NCBI RefSeq assembly: GCF_900142275.1
Contig: NZ_FRAI01000016.1
Location: forward strand, 1-53,888
Length of the DNA: 53,888 nt
Direction of reading: 5' to 3'
Source: Anaerobranca californiensis DSM 14826
Lineage (GTDB): Bacteria > Bacillota > Proteinivoracia > Proteinivoracales > Proteinivoracaceae
Part shown: positions 26,768 to 34,368 of the stretch, piece by piece
Position numbering within the stretch: the first letter of the stretch is position 1
Layout: every line of letters begins with the position of its first letter
Position numbers and translations under genes: made by a program
Notes under the pieces: generated by a model
What the model was told of the DNA's origin: nothing
Database searches by the model: none
Seen by the model: the letters and a program-made list of their open reading frames with translations, nothing else

Positions 26768-27564
26768 AGTCCAGTTTCCTCACAAGCTTTAAATACTATT
26801 TCTTCATTAATGATATTTGCTTTAAACTGATATCCTAATAAAAGTGCATTGGTTGCTAAATTATTAATAATTCTTGGCCAGCCTCTAGACCTTGATGCAA
26901 TAGCTTCTATAGCATGAGGAGTAAAAATTTCATGGGTAGCACCGGCTATTTTGAGATGATGTTCTATATAACTTTTCACTTCTTCTTTTTTGAGAGGAGC
27001 CATTTTATATCTCATTACAATCCTTTGAGCTAAAGGTTGATTTTGGTTTAAAGATAGTCTGTCCATTAAAAAAGGCAGCCCTGATAGTATTAAAACAAAT
27101 GGATTTTCAGAATCCATTGAGAAGTTAAACAAGATACTAATATCAGTAAGAAACTTATTAGAGGACATTTGCATTTCATCTAAAATAAGTACAGGTGTTA
27201 TTTTCTTTTCATAAAACGAAGAATAAATAACCCGTTGAATTTGTTTAAAGAGATCTACTTTGCGGAAAGAAGGTTCTTCACCTAATTCCATAGTCAAACC
27301 TCTATAAAAATCTAAGACAGTTCCGGTAGACATAGGAAAATATATAGGTTTAAATAAAGAAGGATTAAGATTATTGACAAAATGTCTAAGAGCAGAAGTT
27401 TTCCCAGCTCCTGGTTCACCAGTTAAAACACCGATTCCCCTAGTATCTTTTAAGTATGTTAAACGTGCCATTGTTTCTGAAAAATTTTCAGAAGGAAATA
27501 AGTCTTTAGTTGCCACTTCTTTGTTAAAAGGGGTTTTAGTTAAAGAATAAAAAGTTCTATACAT
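26764..27564 (-). CDS. ExeA/TniB-like AAA+ ATPase of the inner transposon
   Basis: A 266-residue ATPase expected to select target sites and activate the integrase, as MuB and TniB do. Walker A is GEPGAGKTS, Walker B LILDEMQM, with sensor-like LSGLPFL and a C-terminal arginine-rich segment SRSRGWPRIINNLATNALL. ATG at 27564 is preferred to TTG at 27582 because GAAGGAAG lies before it. It overlaps the end of the integrase gene by eight bases. Confidence 0.85.
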   Translation of the reverse strand: MYRTFYSLTKTPFNKEVATKDLFPSENFSETMARLTYLKDTRGIGVLTGEPGAGKTSALRHFVNNLNPSLFKPIYFPMSTGTVLDFYRGLTMELGEEPSFRKVDLFKQIQRVIYSSFYEKKITPVLILDEMQMSSNKFLTDISILFNFSMDSENPFVLILSGLPFLMDRLSLNQNQPLAQRIVMRYKMAPLKKEEVKSYIEHHLKIAGATHEIFTPHAIEAIASRSRGWPRIINNLATNALLLGYQFKANIINEEIVFKACEETGL

Positions 27565-28840
27565 TATTAGTACTTCCTTCAATTGAATGGATTTTTCTAA
27601 AGCTAAGTAAACTTTGTTGAGAATCTATTCCCCTTTTAACCTTGGCATTATCAGCAAAATTGACTTTTTTAGCTAATCCTAAGAAGAGATCTTCTTTGTA
27701 AATAAGTATTTCTTCAAAGGTTTCAGGATCAAACCTAATTTGAATTTTTTCACCAATCAATTGAGCAGGTACCTCGTAAAGATTACAATTAACAGAAATT
27801 GTACCATCATGTTTTACTTTTCGATACTCCCTTTTTAAAAACAAGTGTTTTAAAGAAGTAGGATCATCTACCATTTTAACTTCACTCATCTGAGACATAA
27901 ACTTATCTAAAGGGGTCATATTTAATGAACTATGAATCTTACGATGGTAATCTTCCTCAAGCCATTGCCAAAACTTTCTGTTTAGATTATCAATACTTGT
28001 TAAATCCTCTTCTTTGAGTAAAGGTAAAAAACGTTTTCTCATAGTTAGAAAAAAACGTTCAATCTTACCTTTACTAGTAGCATCATATGGCTTTGTATGA
28101 GTCAAAGTTATACCTAACGAAGCGCAAGCTAAATGTAACTGATCTGAGCGATAAACCTTACCATTATCTAAGTACAATATTTTAGGAATACCTCTTCTCA
28201 ATAATGCCTCGCTAAAAACTTTTCGCACAGAACTGAACTTTTCAGAAGTGACAAAAGCTGCAAAAGGTATTATCCTTGAACAATCATCAATAAAAGCGAA
28301 TAAAAATGTTTTTATCTTTTTACCCTCTACCTTTAAATAAGGACCAACTGCCATATCACCTTGCCACAAAACATTTACTTTATCATAAGAAAACCTTTTT
28401 CTTTGTGGTTCTTTTAAAGCTTCTTTACCTAAAAGCCCTTCTGCTTTCAAAAAACGATACATAGTAGAATAAGAAATAATATTAGGGGTTATAGTACCTT
28501 TTAAAACTAATTGGTCATAAAAAAGTTTTACTGAAAGCCCTAAGTTTTCTTTTCTAGCACTTAAAATTATCTCTTTTAACTCGGGTGAAATACTTCTGCT
28601 ACTACCTTTATCATTACGAGGCTTAGGTTTTAAGCCATTGAAACCTTCCCTACGATAAGCCCGTAACCACATTTCTATAGTCTTTGGTGTAAATTCCTTG
28701 ATACCATAATAAGGAACTTGATGAGTAATGGCAGAAATTTTAGCTAAATAATCTTTCTGTTTTTCTACTTGTCCATTTAAAATAGGTGCAATTAGCCCAT
28801 AACGAAATAAAGCTATTTGTTCTCTGTCATTTTCAGTCAT
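27557..28840 (-). CDS. DDE integrase/transposase of the inner transposon
   Basis: A 427-residue retroviral-integrase-fold transposase. The N-terminus has helix-turn-helix regions (FTPKTIEMWLRAYRREGFNG). The catalytic triad is visible: Asp in WQGDMAVGPYL, Asp in ILYLDNGKVYRSD and Glu in SKGKIERFFLTMRKR. A beta-barrel-like C-terminal part follows (YEVPAQLIGEKIQIRFDPE). AAGGAGGC precedes the ATG. The apparent completeness of all motifs suggests the element may still be mobile, apart from the frameshift in its upstream gene. Confidence 0.88.
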   Translation of the reverse strand: MTENDREQIALFRYGLIAPILNGQVEKQKDYLAKISAITHQVPYYGIKEFTPKTIEMWLRAYRREGFNGLKPKPRNDKGSSRSISPELKEIILSARKENLGLSVKLFYDQLVLKGTITPNIISYSTMYRFLKAEGLLGKEALKEPQRKRFSYDKVNVLWQGDMAVGPYLKVEGKKIKTFLFAFIDDCSRIIPFAAFVTSEKFSSVRKVFSEALLRRGIPKILYLDNGKVYRSDQLHLACASLGITLTHTKPYDATSKGKIERFFLTMRKRFLPLLKEEDLTSIDNLNRKFWQWLEEDYHRKIHSSLNMTPLDKFMSQMSEVKMVDDPTSLKHLFLKREYRKVKHDGTISVNCNLYEVPAQLIGEKIQIRFDPETFEEILIYKEDLFLGLAKKVNFADNAKVKRGIDSQQSLLSFRKIHSIEGSTNNV

Positions 28841-28875
28841 TGAAATGCCTCCTTAAAATTGAATATTTAAGGAGA

Positions 28876-28887
28876 TTAACCGGTTAA
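28876..28887. promoter_or_regulatory. Palindrome TTAACCGGTTAA upstream of the integrase gene
   Basis: A perfect 12-base palindrome about 35 bases before the integrase start, in the 146-base gap between the two transposon genes. It could be an operator or a recombination-related site; nothing else is seen in this gap. Confidence 0.35.
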
Positions 28888-28986
28888 CCTCTGTAAATAC
28901 AATTTTATATGACTTTCTTTCCCCTGACAAAGCAAATAAACTGTTTTTTTAAAAACCCTTTCTTTTTTTCAATTTTTATAGTAAAA

Positions 28987-29518
28987 TTAAATTGCCATAA
29001 AATTTGTTTGAAAGTGATCGTAAAACTTTTTTGCGAAGTTTTCCTTGGGGAAGGAAGAGATCATTTTAAACAATTTTATGGCCTTTTCTTTTTTATTACT
29101 GCTAAAGACCTCTTCCTTTTTAAAATCTCGGAAAAAAGCAATATATTTAGGCAAATTCTTCAAAAATCTTTTTTTATAAAAAAACATTAACTGCCTATAA
29201 AAAGGTACATGTTGTTTTTTGTTAAGGATAAGAATTTCTAAACACTCTATAATAACCTCAAGTGAATACTGATAACGTGGCAAAAGAAAAGAAGGTAAAA
29301 TAGATAGAGTTTTCTTACAGCAAGGACAATAATATCTTCTAATTTTAATTTGATATATATTGTGTAAAGTAATAGCATAACGTTTGTAAAATCCTTTTTT
29401 TTTCAAGATTTACATGGGCTTTACACATAGGACATATATTAAATTCTGGATAATAATTGTGTATATTATTCTCACAATATGTTTTAATACTAATTTTAAA
29501 ATCGTGTATATATTGCAT
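28987..29518 (-). CDS. Zinc-finger-like transposon protein (DUF6431-like), frameshifted
   Basis: ATG at 29518 follows GGGGAGGA. The first frame reads MQYIHDFKISIKTYCENN ... FNICPMCKAHVNLEKK, then is lost; the continuation is in another frame, KGFYKRYAITLHNIYQIKIR, RYYCPCCKKTLSILPSFLLP, down to 28987. One base fewer in the A9 run (T9 at 29395-29403 on the plus strand) would join them into 176 residues with CPMC and CPCC pairs, a likely zinc site. I associate the pattern with DUF6431 proteins, from memory. Whether the frameshift is real, programmed or a sequencing artefact is unknown. Confidence 0.55.
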
Positions 29519-29646
29519 AAAAAAATCCTCCCCTAAAATATTTTGAAAATATTTTATCAAATTATCTTAGGGAAAGATATATGGATTAGTAATTTTATTT
29601 TGATTAAAATCTTTAATTTAGTTATTATTTATTTTGCAAGTTTACA

Positions 29647-29652
29647 ATATGA
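29647..29652. repeat. Target-site duplication, right copy (ATATGA)
   Basis: The second copy of ATATGA, directly after the terminal TTTACA of the inner element. Confidence 0.85.
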
Positions 29653-30508
29653 GTATATTGCAAAGAGGTATGATATTGAAAAAATAAAGAGAATATACAT
29701 ATCAGGAGACGGAGCATCTTGGATAAAATCAGGGTTGGAGTATATAGAAAAGAGCGTATTTGTGCTAGACAGATATCATATAAACAAATATGTGTTGAAA
29801 TCAACGGGACATGTTCCCCAATTAAGATTTGAGCTTTGGGATGCAATAAATAGGTGTAACAAGAAAGGTGTGAAGAAAGTACTTAACGAAGCATTAAGCT
29901 GTGCAGACAGTATGAGCCGTATAGAAAGCATATTAACTTGTAAGAAGTACCTGTTAAACAATTGGGATGGCATAAAGATATATAAAACTGACAGTGAAAA
30001 CATCATAGGTTGTAGTGCAGAAGGCCATATAAGCCATGTACTATCTGCCAGATTAAGTAGTAGGCCTTTGGGTTGGAGCAAAGAAGGTGCAGACAAAATG
30101 GCACGTTTAAGGGCGTATAAATGGAATGATGGCAATGTTTATGAGTTAGTATTGAAAAACAAGAAAAAAGAAAGAACAAAGCTACCTGAAAGGTATATAA
30201 AAGAGATAAAAAAGAATCTAAAAAAGAATATTGCTGATATAAATGTTGAGATACCAGTAATAAAATACGGGAAAAGAAATGCTTCATATTTTGCTATAAA
30301 TGCCTTGAGATATGCTTGGTAGACATTTATTTTAAGAGGAATAAAAATTTGTCTAGATACTGATAATCTGCTCCGTGATAATATTCATAAGTGAATGGGA
30401 ATGGACTGGTATATTATGGACTATTTCTAGAAAATAGCTAATCACAGGGCGTAATCCATAAATTTTTTTCCTACAGTATCTTGACGCTATCTTTATAAAA
30501 AAATAGCA

Positions 30509-30538
30509 TTGACAAAAAACAACTACCTAATATATAAT
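30509..30538 (+). promoter_or_regulatory. Promoter of tRNA-Leu(GAG)
   Basis: TTGACA (30509-30514) and TATAAT (30533-30538) with an 18-base spacer, about 12 bases before the tRNA. The -35 lies only about ten bases beyond the outer insertion sequence. Confidence 0.7.
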
Positions 30539-30549
30539 ATTAAAGGAAT

Positions 30550-30634
30550 GCGAGAGTGCTGGAACTGGCAGACAGGCACGTTTGAGGGGCGTGTGGTCAA
30601 TACCGTACGGGTTCAAGTCCCGTCTCTCGCACCA
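30550..30634 (+). tRNA. tRNA-Leu (anticodon GAG)
   Basis: The acceptor GCGAGAG pairs with CTCTCGC before ACCA. The loop TTGAGGG gives anticodon GAG. A long variable arm is present, as expected for leucine. Confidence 0.92.
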
Positions 30635-30651
30635 AATATTTTAAAAAAGTA

Positions 30652-30680
30652 TTGACAATATATGATTTAAGTGATAAAAT
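30652..30680 (+). promoter_or_regulatory. Upstream promoter of the tRNA cluster
   Basis: TTGACA (30652-30657), 17-base spacer, TAAAAT (30675-30680). It lies upstream of a second, better promoter. Confidence 0.55.
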
Positions 30681-30746
30681 TGGTCTTGTCCTTTGGTTAG
30701 AGAAATAATAGTTTAAATGACAAAATAAAAATTATTTAAAAAAGTG

Positions 30747-30775
30747 TTGACAAAATAAAATATAAAAGTTATAAT
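30747..30775 (+). promoter_or_regulatory. Main promoter of the tRNA cluster
   Basis: TTGACA (30747-30752), 17-base spacer, TATAAT (30770-30775): a perfect consensus match, about 27 bases before tRNA-Asp. Confidence 0.85.
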
Positions 30776-30801
30776 AATAAATGTCGCTGAGATAAAGAGC
30801 T

Positions 30802-30878
30802 GGAGCTGTGGTGTAGAGGCCTAACATGCCTGCCTGTCACGCAGGAGATCGCGGGTTCGAATCCCGTCAGCTCCGCCA
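30802..30878 (+). tRNA. tRNA-Asp (anticodon GTC)
   Basis: The acceptor GGAGCTG pairs with CAGCTCC before GCCA. The stem CCTGC/GCAGG encloses CTGTCAC, giving GTC. Confidence 0.94.
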
Positions 30879-30889
30879 CTAAAAAATAT

Positions 30890-30965
<76 letters not shown>

Positions 30966-30975
30966 TTGAAACTAT

Positions 30976-31050
30976 GCGGAAGTGGCTCAGTGGTAGAGCA
31001 TCGCCTTGCCAAGGCGAGGGTCGCGGGTTCAAATCCCGTCTTCCGCTCCA
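30976..31050 (+). tRNA. tRNA-Gly (anticodon GCC)
   Basis: The acceptor GCGGAAG pairs with CTTCCGC before TCCA. The loop TTGCCAA gives GCC. Confidence 0.94.
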
Positions 31051-31057
31051 AAAATGC

Positions 31058-31132
31058 GGCGGCATAGCCAAGTGGTAAGGCAGAGGACTGCAAATCCTTT
31101 ATTCCCCAGTTCAAATCTGGGTGCCGCCTCCA
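31058..31132 (+). tRNA. tRNA-Cys (anticodon GCA)
   Basis: The acceptor GGCGGCA pairs with TGCCGCC before TCCA. The loop CTGCAAA gives GCA. Confidence 0.94.
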
Positions 31133-31153
31133 AGATCTTACCAAACACACCCT

Positions 31154-31242
31154 GCCGGGGTGGCGGAATAGGCAGACGCAAGGGACTTAAAATCCCTCGG
31201 GCTTTACGGCCCGTACCGGTTCGACTCCGGTCCTCGGCACCA
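31154..31242 (+). tRNA. tRNA-Leu (anticodon TAA)
   Basis: The acceptor GCCGGGG pairs with CCTCGGC (wobbles) before ACCA. The loop CTTAAAA gives TAA. The long variable arm fits leucine. Confidence 0.94.
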
Positions 31243-31254
31243 ACTGAAAATTAA

Positions 31255-31281
31255 CACCTGAGACAAGTTCTCAGGTTTTGT
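31255..31281 (+). terminator. Terminator within tRNA cluster
   Basis: ACCTGAGA pairs with TCTCAGGT around CAAGT, followed by TTTG. It separates the five-tRNA run from tRNA-Val. Confidence 0.65.
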
Positions 31282-31293
31282 TATACTAACAAT

Positions 31294-31368
31294 GGGTTCG
31301 TAACTCAGGGGGAGAGTGCTACCTTGACAGGGTAGAAGTCGCGCGTTCGATCCGCGCCGAACCCACCA
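31294..31368 (+). tRNA. tRNA-Val (anticodon GAC)
   Basis: The acceptor GGGTTCG pairs with CGAACCC before ACCA. The stem CTACC/GGTAG encloses TTGACAG, giving GAC. Confidence 0.93.
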
Positions 31369-31379
31369 TAATTAGCAAT

Positions 31380-31403
31380 TAACAGCATTTAGCTGTTTTT
31401 TTT
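31380..31403 (+). terminator. Terminator after tRNA-Val
   Basis: AACAGC pairs with GCTGTT around ATTTA, followed by six or more T residues. Confidence 0.75.
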
Positions 31404-31474
31404 ATAAATAAGTGGTCTTTCCCAGTAATTTAAACTATAATATAAGTTAAAGGGAGTTATAGGAGGTTATTGTT

Positions 31475-32881
31475 TTGCAAACTATTATTGTTGGTGCCGG
31501 TAAATTAGGGTATAAGTTAGCAGAGTCCTTATCTCAAAAAAATGATAATGTTATAGTTATAGATGTTAATCAAGAAGCTTTAGATAAAGTTAATGACCAT
31601 CTTGATGTCTTAACTGTAAATGATAGTGGTTTAAATATGGAAATGTTAACCAGATTAAATATTAGTAAATGTCATTTATTGATTGCAGTAACTAGTAGTG
31701 ATGAAATTAATATGCTGGTAGCTTCTATGGCCAAAAAAATGGGTTGTTACAACACTATAGCTAGAATTCGCAACCCGGAATACTCCAATCAAATTGAATT
31801 TATAAAAAGGGAAATGAATATTGATTATGTTGTTAATCCTGATTTAGCAACTTCTAAAGAAATTGCTAAGTATTTGTTGAAAGGGCAAGCTATCCATATG
31901 GAAGATTTTGCCCAAGGGAAAGTTGGTATGGCAGATTTCAAAGCCAACAATTTAAAGGATATTATAGGTAAAAAAATTAAAGATTTAAATATCCCCCAAA
32001 ATGTGTTAATAGCTGCCATCTCAAGAAATGGTGCAACTATTATCCCTAATGGGGAAACGGAAATTGAAAGTACAGATATTATATATGTCATAGGTAAAAA
32101 AGAAAGTATAAATCAATTTTCAAAAAACTGCGGTTCCCTTATTGGTCATAAACATGTTAAAAAAGTAATTATTTTAGGTGGTGGTAAGATAGGTTACTAT
32201 TTAGCCAATAATTTAATAGAACATGGAGTAGCGGTAAAAATTATAGAAAGGGATAAAAAACGATCTCAGTATTTGGCTGAAAATATTAATGGTGGACTGG
32301 TGATTCATGGTGATGGTACTGATACTGAGTTATTATTGGAAGAAAAAATAGCTGATATGGATGCTTTTGTGACCGTTACTGGCTATGATGAAGAAAATTT
32401 ACTATTAGGTTTACTAGCTAAACAAAATGGTGTACCTAAAGTAATTGCCAAAGTAAGCAGGCCAAATTATATTCCTATTATAGAAAAGTTAGGTATTGAT
32501 ATAGCTGTAAACCCTGTTTATATAACAGCCAGTGATATACTCCGTTATATTCAAGGAGGGAAAGTAGTTTCAATTTCTTTACTTTTAGGGGGAGATGCAG
32601 AAGTATTAGAAATTATTGCTACTAAGAACTCACAAATAATTCATAAAAAACTCAAGGATCTCCAATTACCAAAGGGGATAATTGTTGGAGCAATTGTTCA
32701 CAAAGGGAAGGTGATTATTCCCAACGGTGATTCAGAAATTGTTCCTGGGGATAGGGTTATTGTATTTTCTTTACATTCAGAAGTACCTAAGCTAGAAAAG
32801 CTTTTCGGTATAAGGGGTGGTGGTATAGTATATGAACTATTTAATAGTAGCAAAGGTTCTAGGCAATCTATTAATTTTTAA
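31475..32881 (+). CDS. trkA: Trk potassium uptake regulator TrkA
   Basis: A 468-residue cytoplasmic NAD-binding regulator of the TrkH channel. It has two tandem Rossmann RCK-N domains, starting TIIVGAGKLGYKLAESL and KVIILGGGKIGYYLANNL (about residue 228), each followed by an RCK-C domain (for example KDLQLPKGIIVGAIVHKG). TTG at 31475 is the start: ATAGGAGGT lies eight bases upstream. The last ~16 codons overlap trkH by 50 bases, so the C-terminal tail (after KLEKLFG) is probably dictated by the overlap. A second K+ system lies 6 kb downstream. Confidence 0.92.
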   Translation: MQTIIVGAGKLGYKLAESLSQKNDNVIVIDVNQEALDKVNDHLDVLTVNDSGLNMEMLTRLNISKCHLLIAVTSSDEINMLVASMAKKMGCYNTIARIRNPEYSNQIEFIKREMNIDYVVNPDLATSKEIAKYLLKGQAIHMEDFAQGKVGMADFKANNLKDIIGKKIKDLNIPQNVLIAAISRNGATIIPNGETEIESTDIIYVIGKKESINQFSKNCGSLIGHKHVKKVIILGGGKIGYYLANNLIEHGVAVKIIERDKKRSQYLAENINGGLVIHGDGTDTELLLEEKIADMDAFVTVTGYDEENLLLGLLAKQNGVPKVIAKVSRPNYIPIIEKLGIDIAVNPVYITASDILRYIQGGKVVSISLLLGGDAEVLEIIATKNSQIIHKKLKDLQLPKGIIVGAIVHKGKVIIPNGDSEIVPGDRVIVFSLHSEVPKLEKLFGIRGGGIVYELFNSSKGSRQSINF

Positions 32882-34274
32882 GAGTGCTGCCCTAGTTTTG
32901 CCCTTGTTAGTTAGTATCCTCTACAGAGAAGGGGATTATTTCCCCTTTTTAGTTACTATATTATTTACTCTAATATTAGGTTTCTTTTTATCTTCTATTA
33001 AAGTTAATGGAAGGATTAGAATTAGGGAGTCTCTGCTAATAGTAGTTTTTGGTTGGTTATTAGTAAGTTTTTTTGGTTCCCTTCCCTTTGTGATGTCGGG
33101 ATATTTCACACCCGTTGATGCTTTTTTTGAAACAGTATCAGGACTAACTACAACGGGTGCAACTATTTTAGATGATATAAAAATTTTGCCTAAAGGGATA
33201 TTATTTTGGCGATCCTTTACCCATTGGCTAGGAGGGATGGGAATATTGGTACTTACTTTGGCTATCCTCCCAGCTTTAGGTGTGGGAGGATTTCAAATAT
33301 TTAAGGCGGAAAGCCCTGGGCCTATTTCTAATAAGCTAGTCCCCAAAATGAAGGATACAGCGAAAATATTATATACAGCTTACTTAGGTATTACAATATT
33401 ACAGGTAGTTCTCCTGTATTTAGGTAGAATGTCCTTTTATGAATCTCTACTACATACCTTTGGGACTATGGGGACAGGAGGCTTCTCCACAAGAAATTCC
33501 AGTATAGGAGCTTTTAATCATAATTCTTACTTAGTTTTTGTTATAACTATATTTATGGTTGCTGCAGGAGTTAATTTTTTCCTGTACTATGATTTATATA
33601 AAGGTAGATGGAGGTCAGTAATTAAAAATTCTGAATTAAGATGGTATTTATCAATAATTATAGTGGCTTCGTTAATGATTACTATAAATACAAGGTTGAC
33701 AGTTTATGATTCTCTTTTTGAAGCTTTTAAACATAGTACTTTTCAAGTTAGTTCTTTTATAACTACAACTGGTTATACCACCACAGATTATGAACAGTGG
33801 AGTTCCTTTAGCAAAGGAATACTTTTTCTATTGATGTTTATAGGAGGTAGTGCAGGCTCTACCGCTGGTTCAGTTAAAGTTATAAGAATAATGATTTTAT
33901 GGAAATTAGTAAAAAGGGAAATCGCCAAAATTCTCCATCGGAAAGCTATCATACCTATAAAAATCAACAATCAAAATATATCTTTAGAAGTAGTAACTAG
34001 TATTACAGGTTTTGTATTTCTATATACACTTTTGTTAAGTATAGGAATATTAGTTGTTTCTTTAGAAGGACATAGTTTGGCTAGTGCTGCTAGTACTGCA
34101 GCAGCTACATTGGGTAATATTGGTCCTGGATTTGAAGTTATAGGTCCCACTAGAACTTATAGTGACTTTTCTAGTTTTACAAAAATTTTCTTATCAATAT
34201 TGATGTTATTAGGGAGACTTGAACTTTTTACTTTATTTGCTCTATTGATGCCAGAGTTTTGGAAAGGGAGTTGA
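32832..34274 (+). CDS. trkH: Trk potassium uptake membrane subunit TrkH
   Basis: A 480-residue channel-like K+ transporter with four M1-P-M2 repeats. The pore loops are visible as SGLTTTGATIL, GTMGTGGFS, TTTGYTTTDYE and GNIGPGFEVIG, each with the filter glycine. The start ATG lies inside trkA; MNYLIVAKVLGNLLIFKSA matches the usual TrkH N-terminus, which supports the unusual 50-base overlap. Coupled translation with trkA is likely. Confidence 0.94.
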   Translation: MNYLIVAKVLGNLLIFKSAALVLPLLVSILYREGDYFPFLVTILFTLILGFFLSSIKVNGRIRIRESLLIVVFGWLLVSFFGSLPFVMSGYFTPVDAFFETVSGLTTTGATILDDIKILPKGILFWRSFTHWLGGMGILVLTLAILPALGVGGFQIFKAESPGPISNKLVPKMKDTAKILYTAYLGITILQVVLLYLGRMSFYESLLHTFGTMGTGGFSTRNSSIGAFNHNSYLVFVITIFMVAAGVNFFLYYDLYKGRWRSVIKNSELRWYLSIIIVASLMITINTRLTVYDSLFEAFKHSTFQVSSFITTTGYTTTDYEQWSSFSKGILFLLMFIGGSAGSTAGSVKVIRIMILWKLVKREIAKILHRKAIIPIKINNQNISLEVVTSITGFVFLYTLLLSIGILVVSLEGHSLASAASTAAATLGNIGPGFEVIGPTRTYSDFSSFTKIFLSILMLLGRLELFTLFALLMPEFWKGS

Positions 34275-34316
34275 AATTTTAATTATTTTTCTTGACAATT
34301 TAACTGTATATAACAA

Positions 34317-34365
34317 CTTCCCCCCTCATATACTAAATTTAGGTAGATTATCTTAAGGGGGGAAG
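34317..34365 (+). promoter_or_regulatory. Hairpin masking the ytxC ribosome site
   Basis: CTTCCCCCCT (34317-34326) is perfectly complementary to AGGGGGGAAG (34356-34365), which is the ribosome site four to thirteen bases before the ATG at 34369. The loop is 29 bases. The fold would hide the site from ribosomes. Confidence 0.6.
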
Positions 34366-34368
34366 AAT

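Larger units (their letters stand above)
26391..29646 (-). mobile_element. Inner DDE/AAA+ transposon (3,256 bp) inside the ISLre2 element
   Basis: The ends are TGTGAATTATCAAATTAAAA (left) and, inverted on the right, TGTAAACTTGCAAAATAAAT, matching at about 14 of the first 19 positions, with 5'-TG...CA-3' termini. The 6-bp host sequence ATATGA flanks both sides (26385-26390 and 29647-29652). All four genes point leftward: a zinc-finger-like protein, a DDE integrase, an ExeA/TniB-like AAA+ ATPase and a 72-residue protein. The integrase-plus-ATPase logic resembles Tn552/Tn5053/Mu-type elements. The exact IS family name is not known to me. Confidence 0.85.
25678..30322 (+). pseudogene. UPF0236/ISLre2 transposase split by the inner element
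   Basis: The first part (25678-26390) encodes the N-terminal half, including YIERKADKNTLVTVFGEVEY, YLYIEADEDHVSLQ and HYKGSEEIWKEAY; the second (29653-30322) encodes YIAKRYDIEKIKRIYISGDG, ASWIKSGL, FVLDRYHINKYV and the C-terminus ALRYAW. Joining them at the 6-bp duplication gives 1,383 bases, exactly 461 codons including stop, and restores ...EAYEYIAKRYD. The transposase was therefore intact until the second insertion. AAGGAGGCGAAT precedes the ATG. As it stands it cannot make a full product. Confidence 0.9.
25557..30499 (+). mobile_element. ISLre2/UPF0236-type insertion sequence, interrupted
   Basis: Outer element with imperfect inverted ends. On the left: TTTATAAA, ATAGCGT (25567-25573), TGTAGGAAAA (from 25582) and GGATTACGCC (25614-25623). 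On the right these appear inverted: GGCGTAATCC (30448-30457), CCTACA (30470-30475), ACGCTAT and TTTATAAA ending near 30499. Without the inner element it is about 1.68 kb, a normal size for the family. The exact outer boundary is uncertain by several bases and no target duplication was recognised. It lies between the opp operon and the tRNA cluster. Confidence 0.75.

Noticed and set aside
29543-29652. N-terminal extension of the second transposase half
   Set aside because: These codons lie in the right end of the inner transposon; the true gene continues from 26390 to 29653.
29776-30287. Two long minus-strand frames opposite the transposase end
   Set aside because: They are shadows of the coding strand, with no ribosome sites or recognisable motifs.
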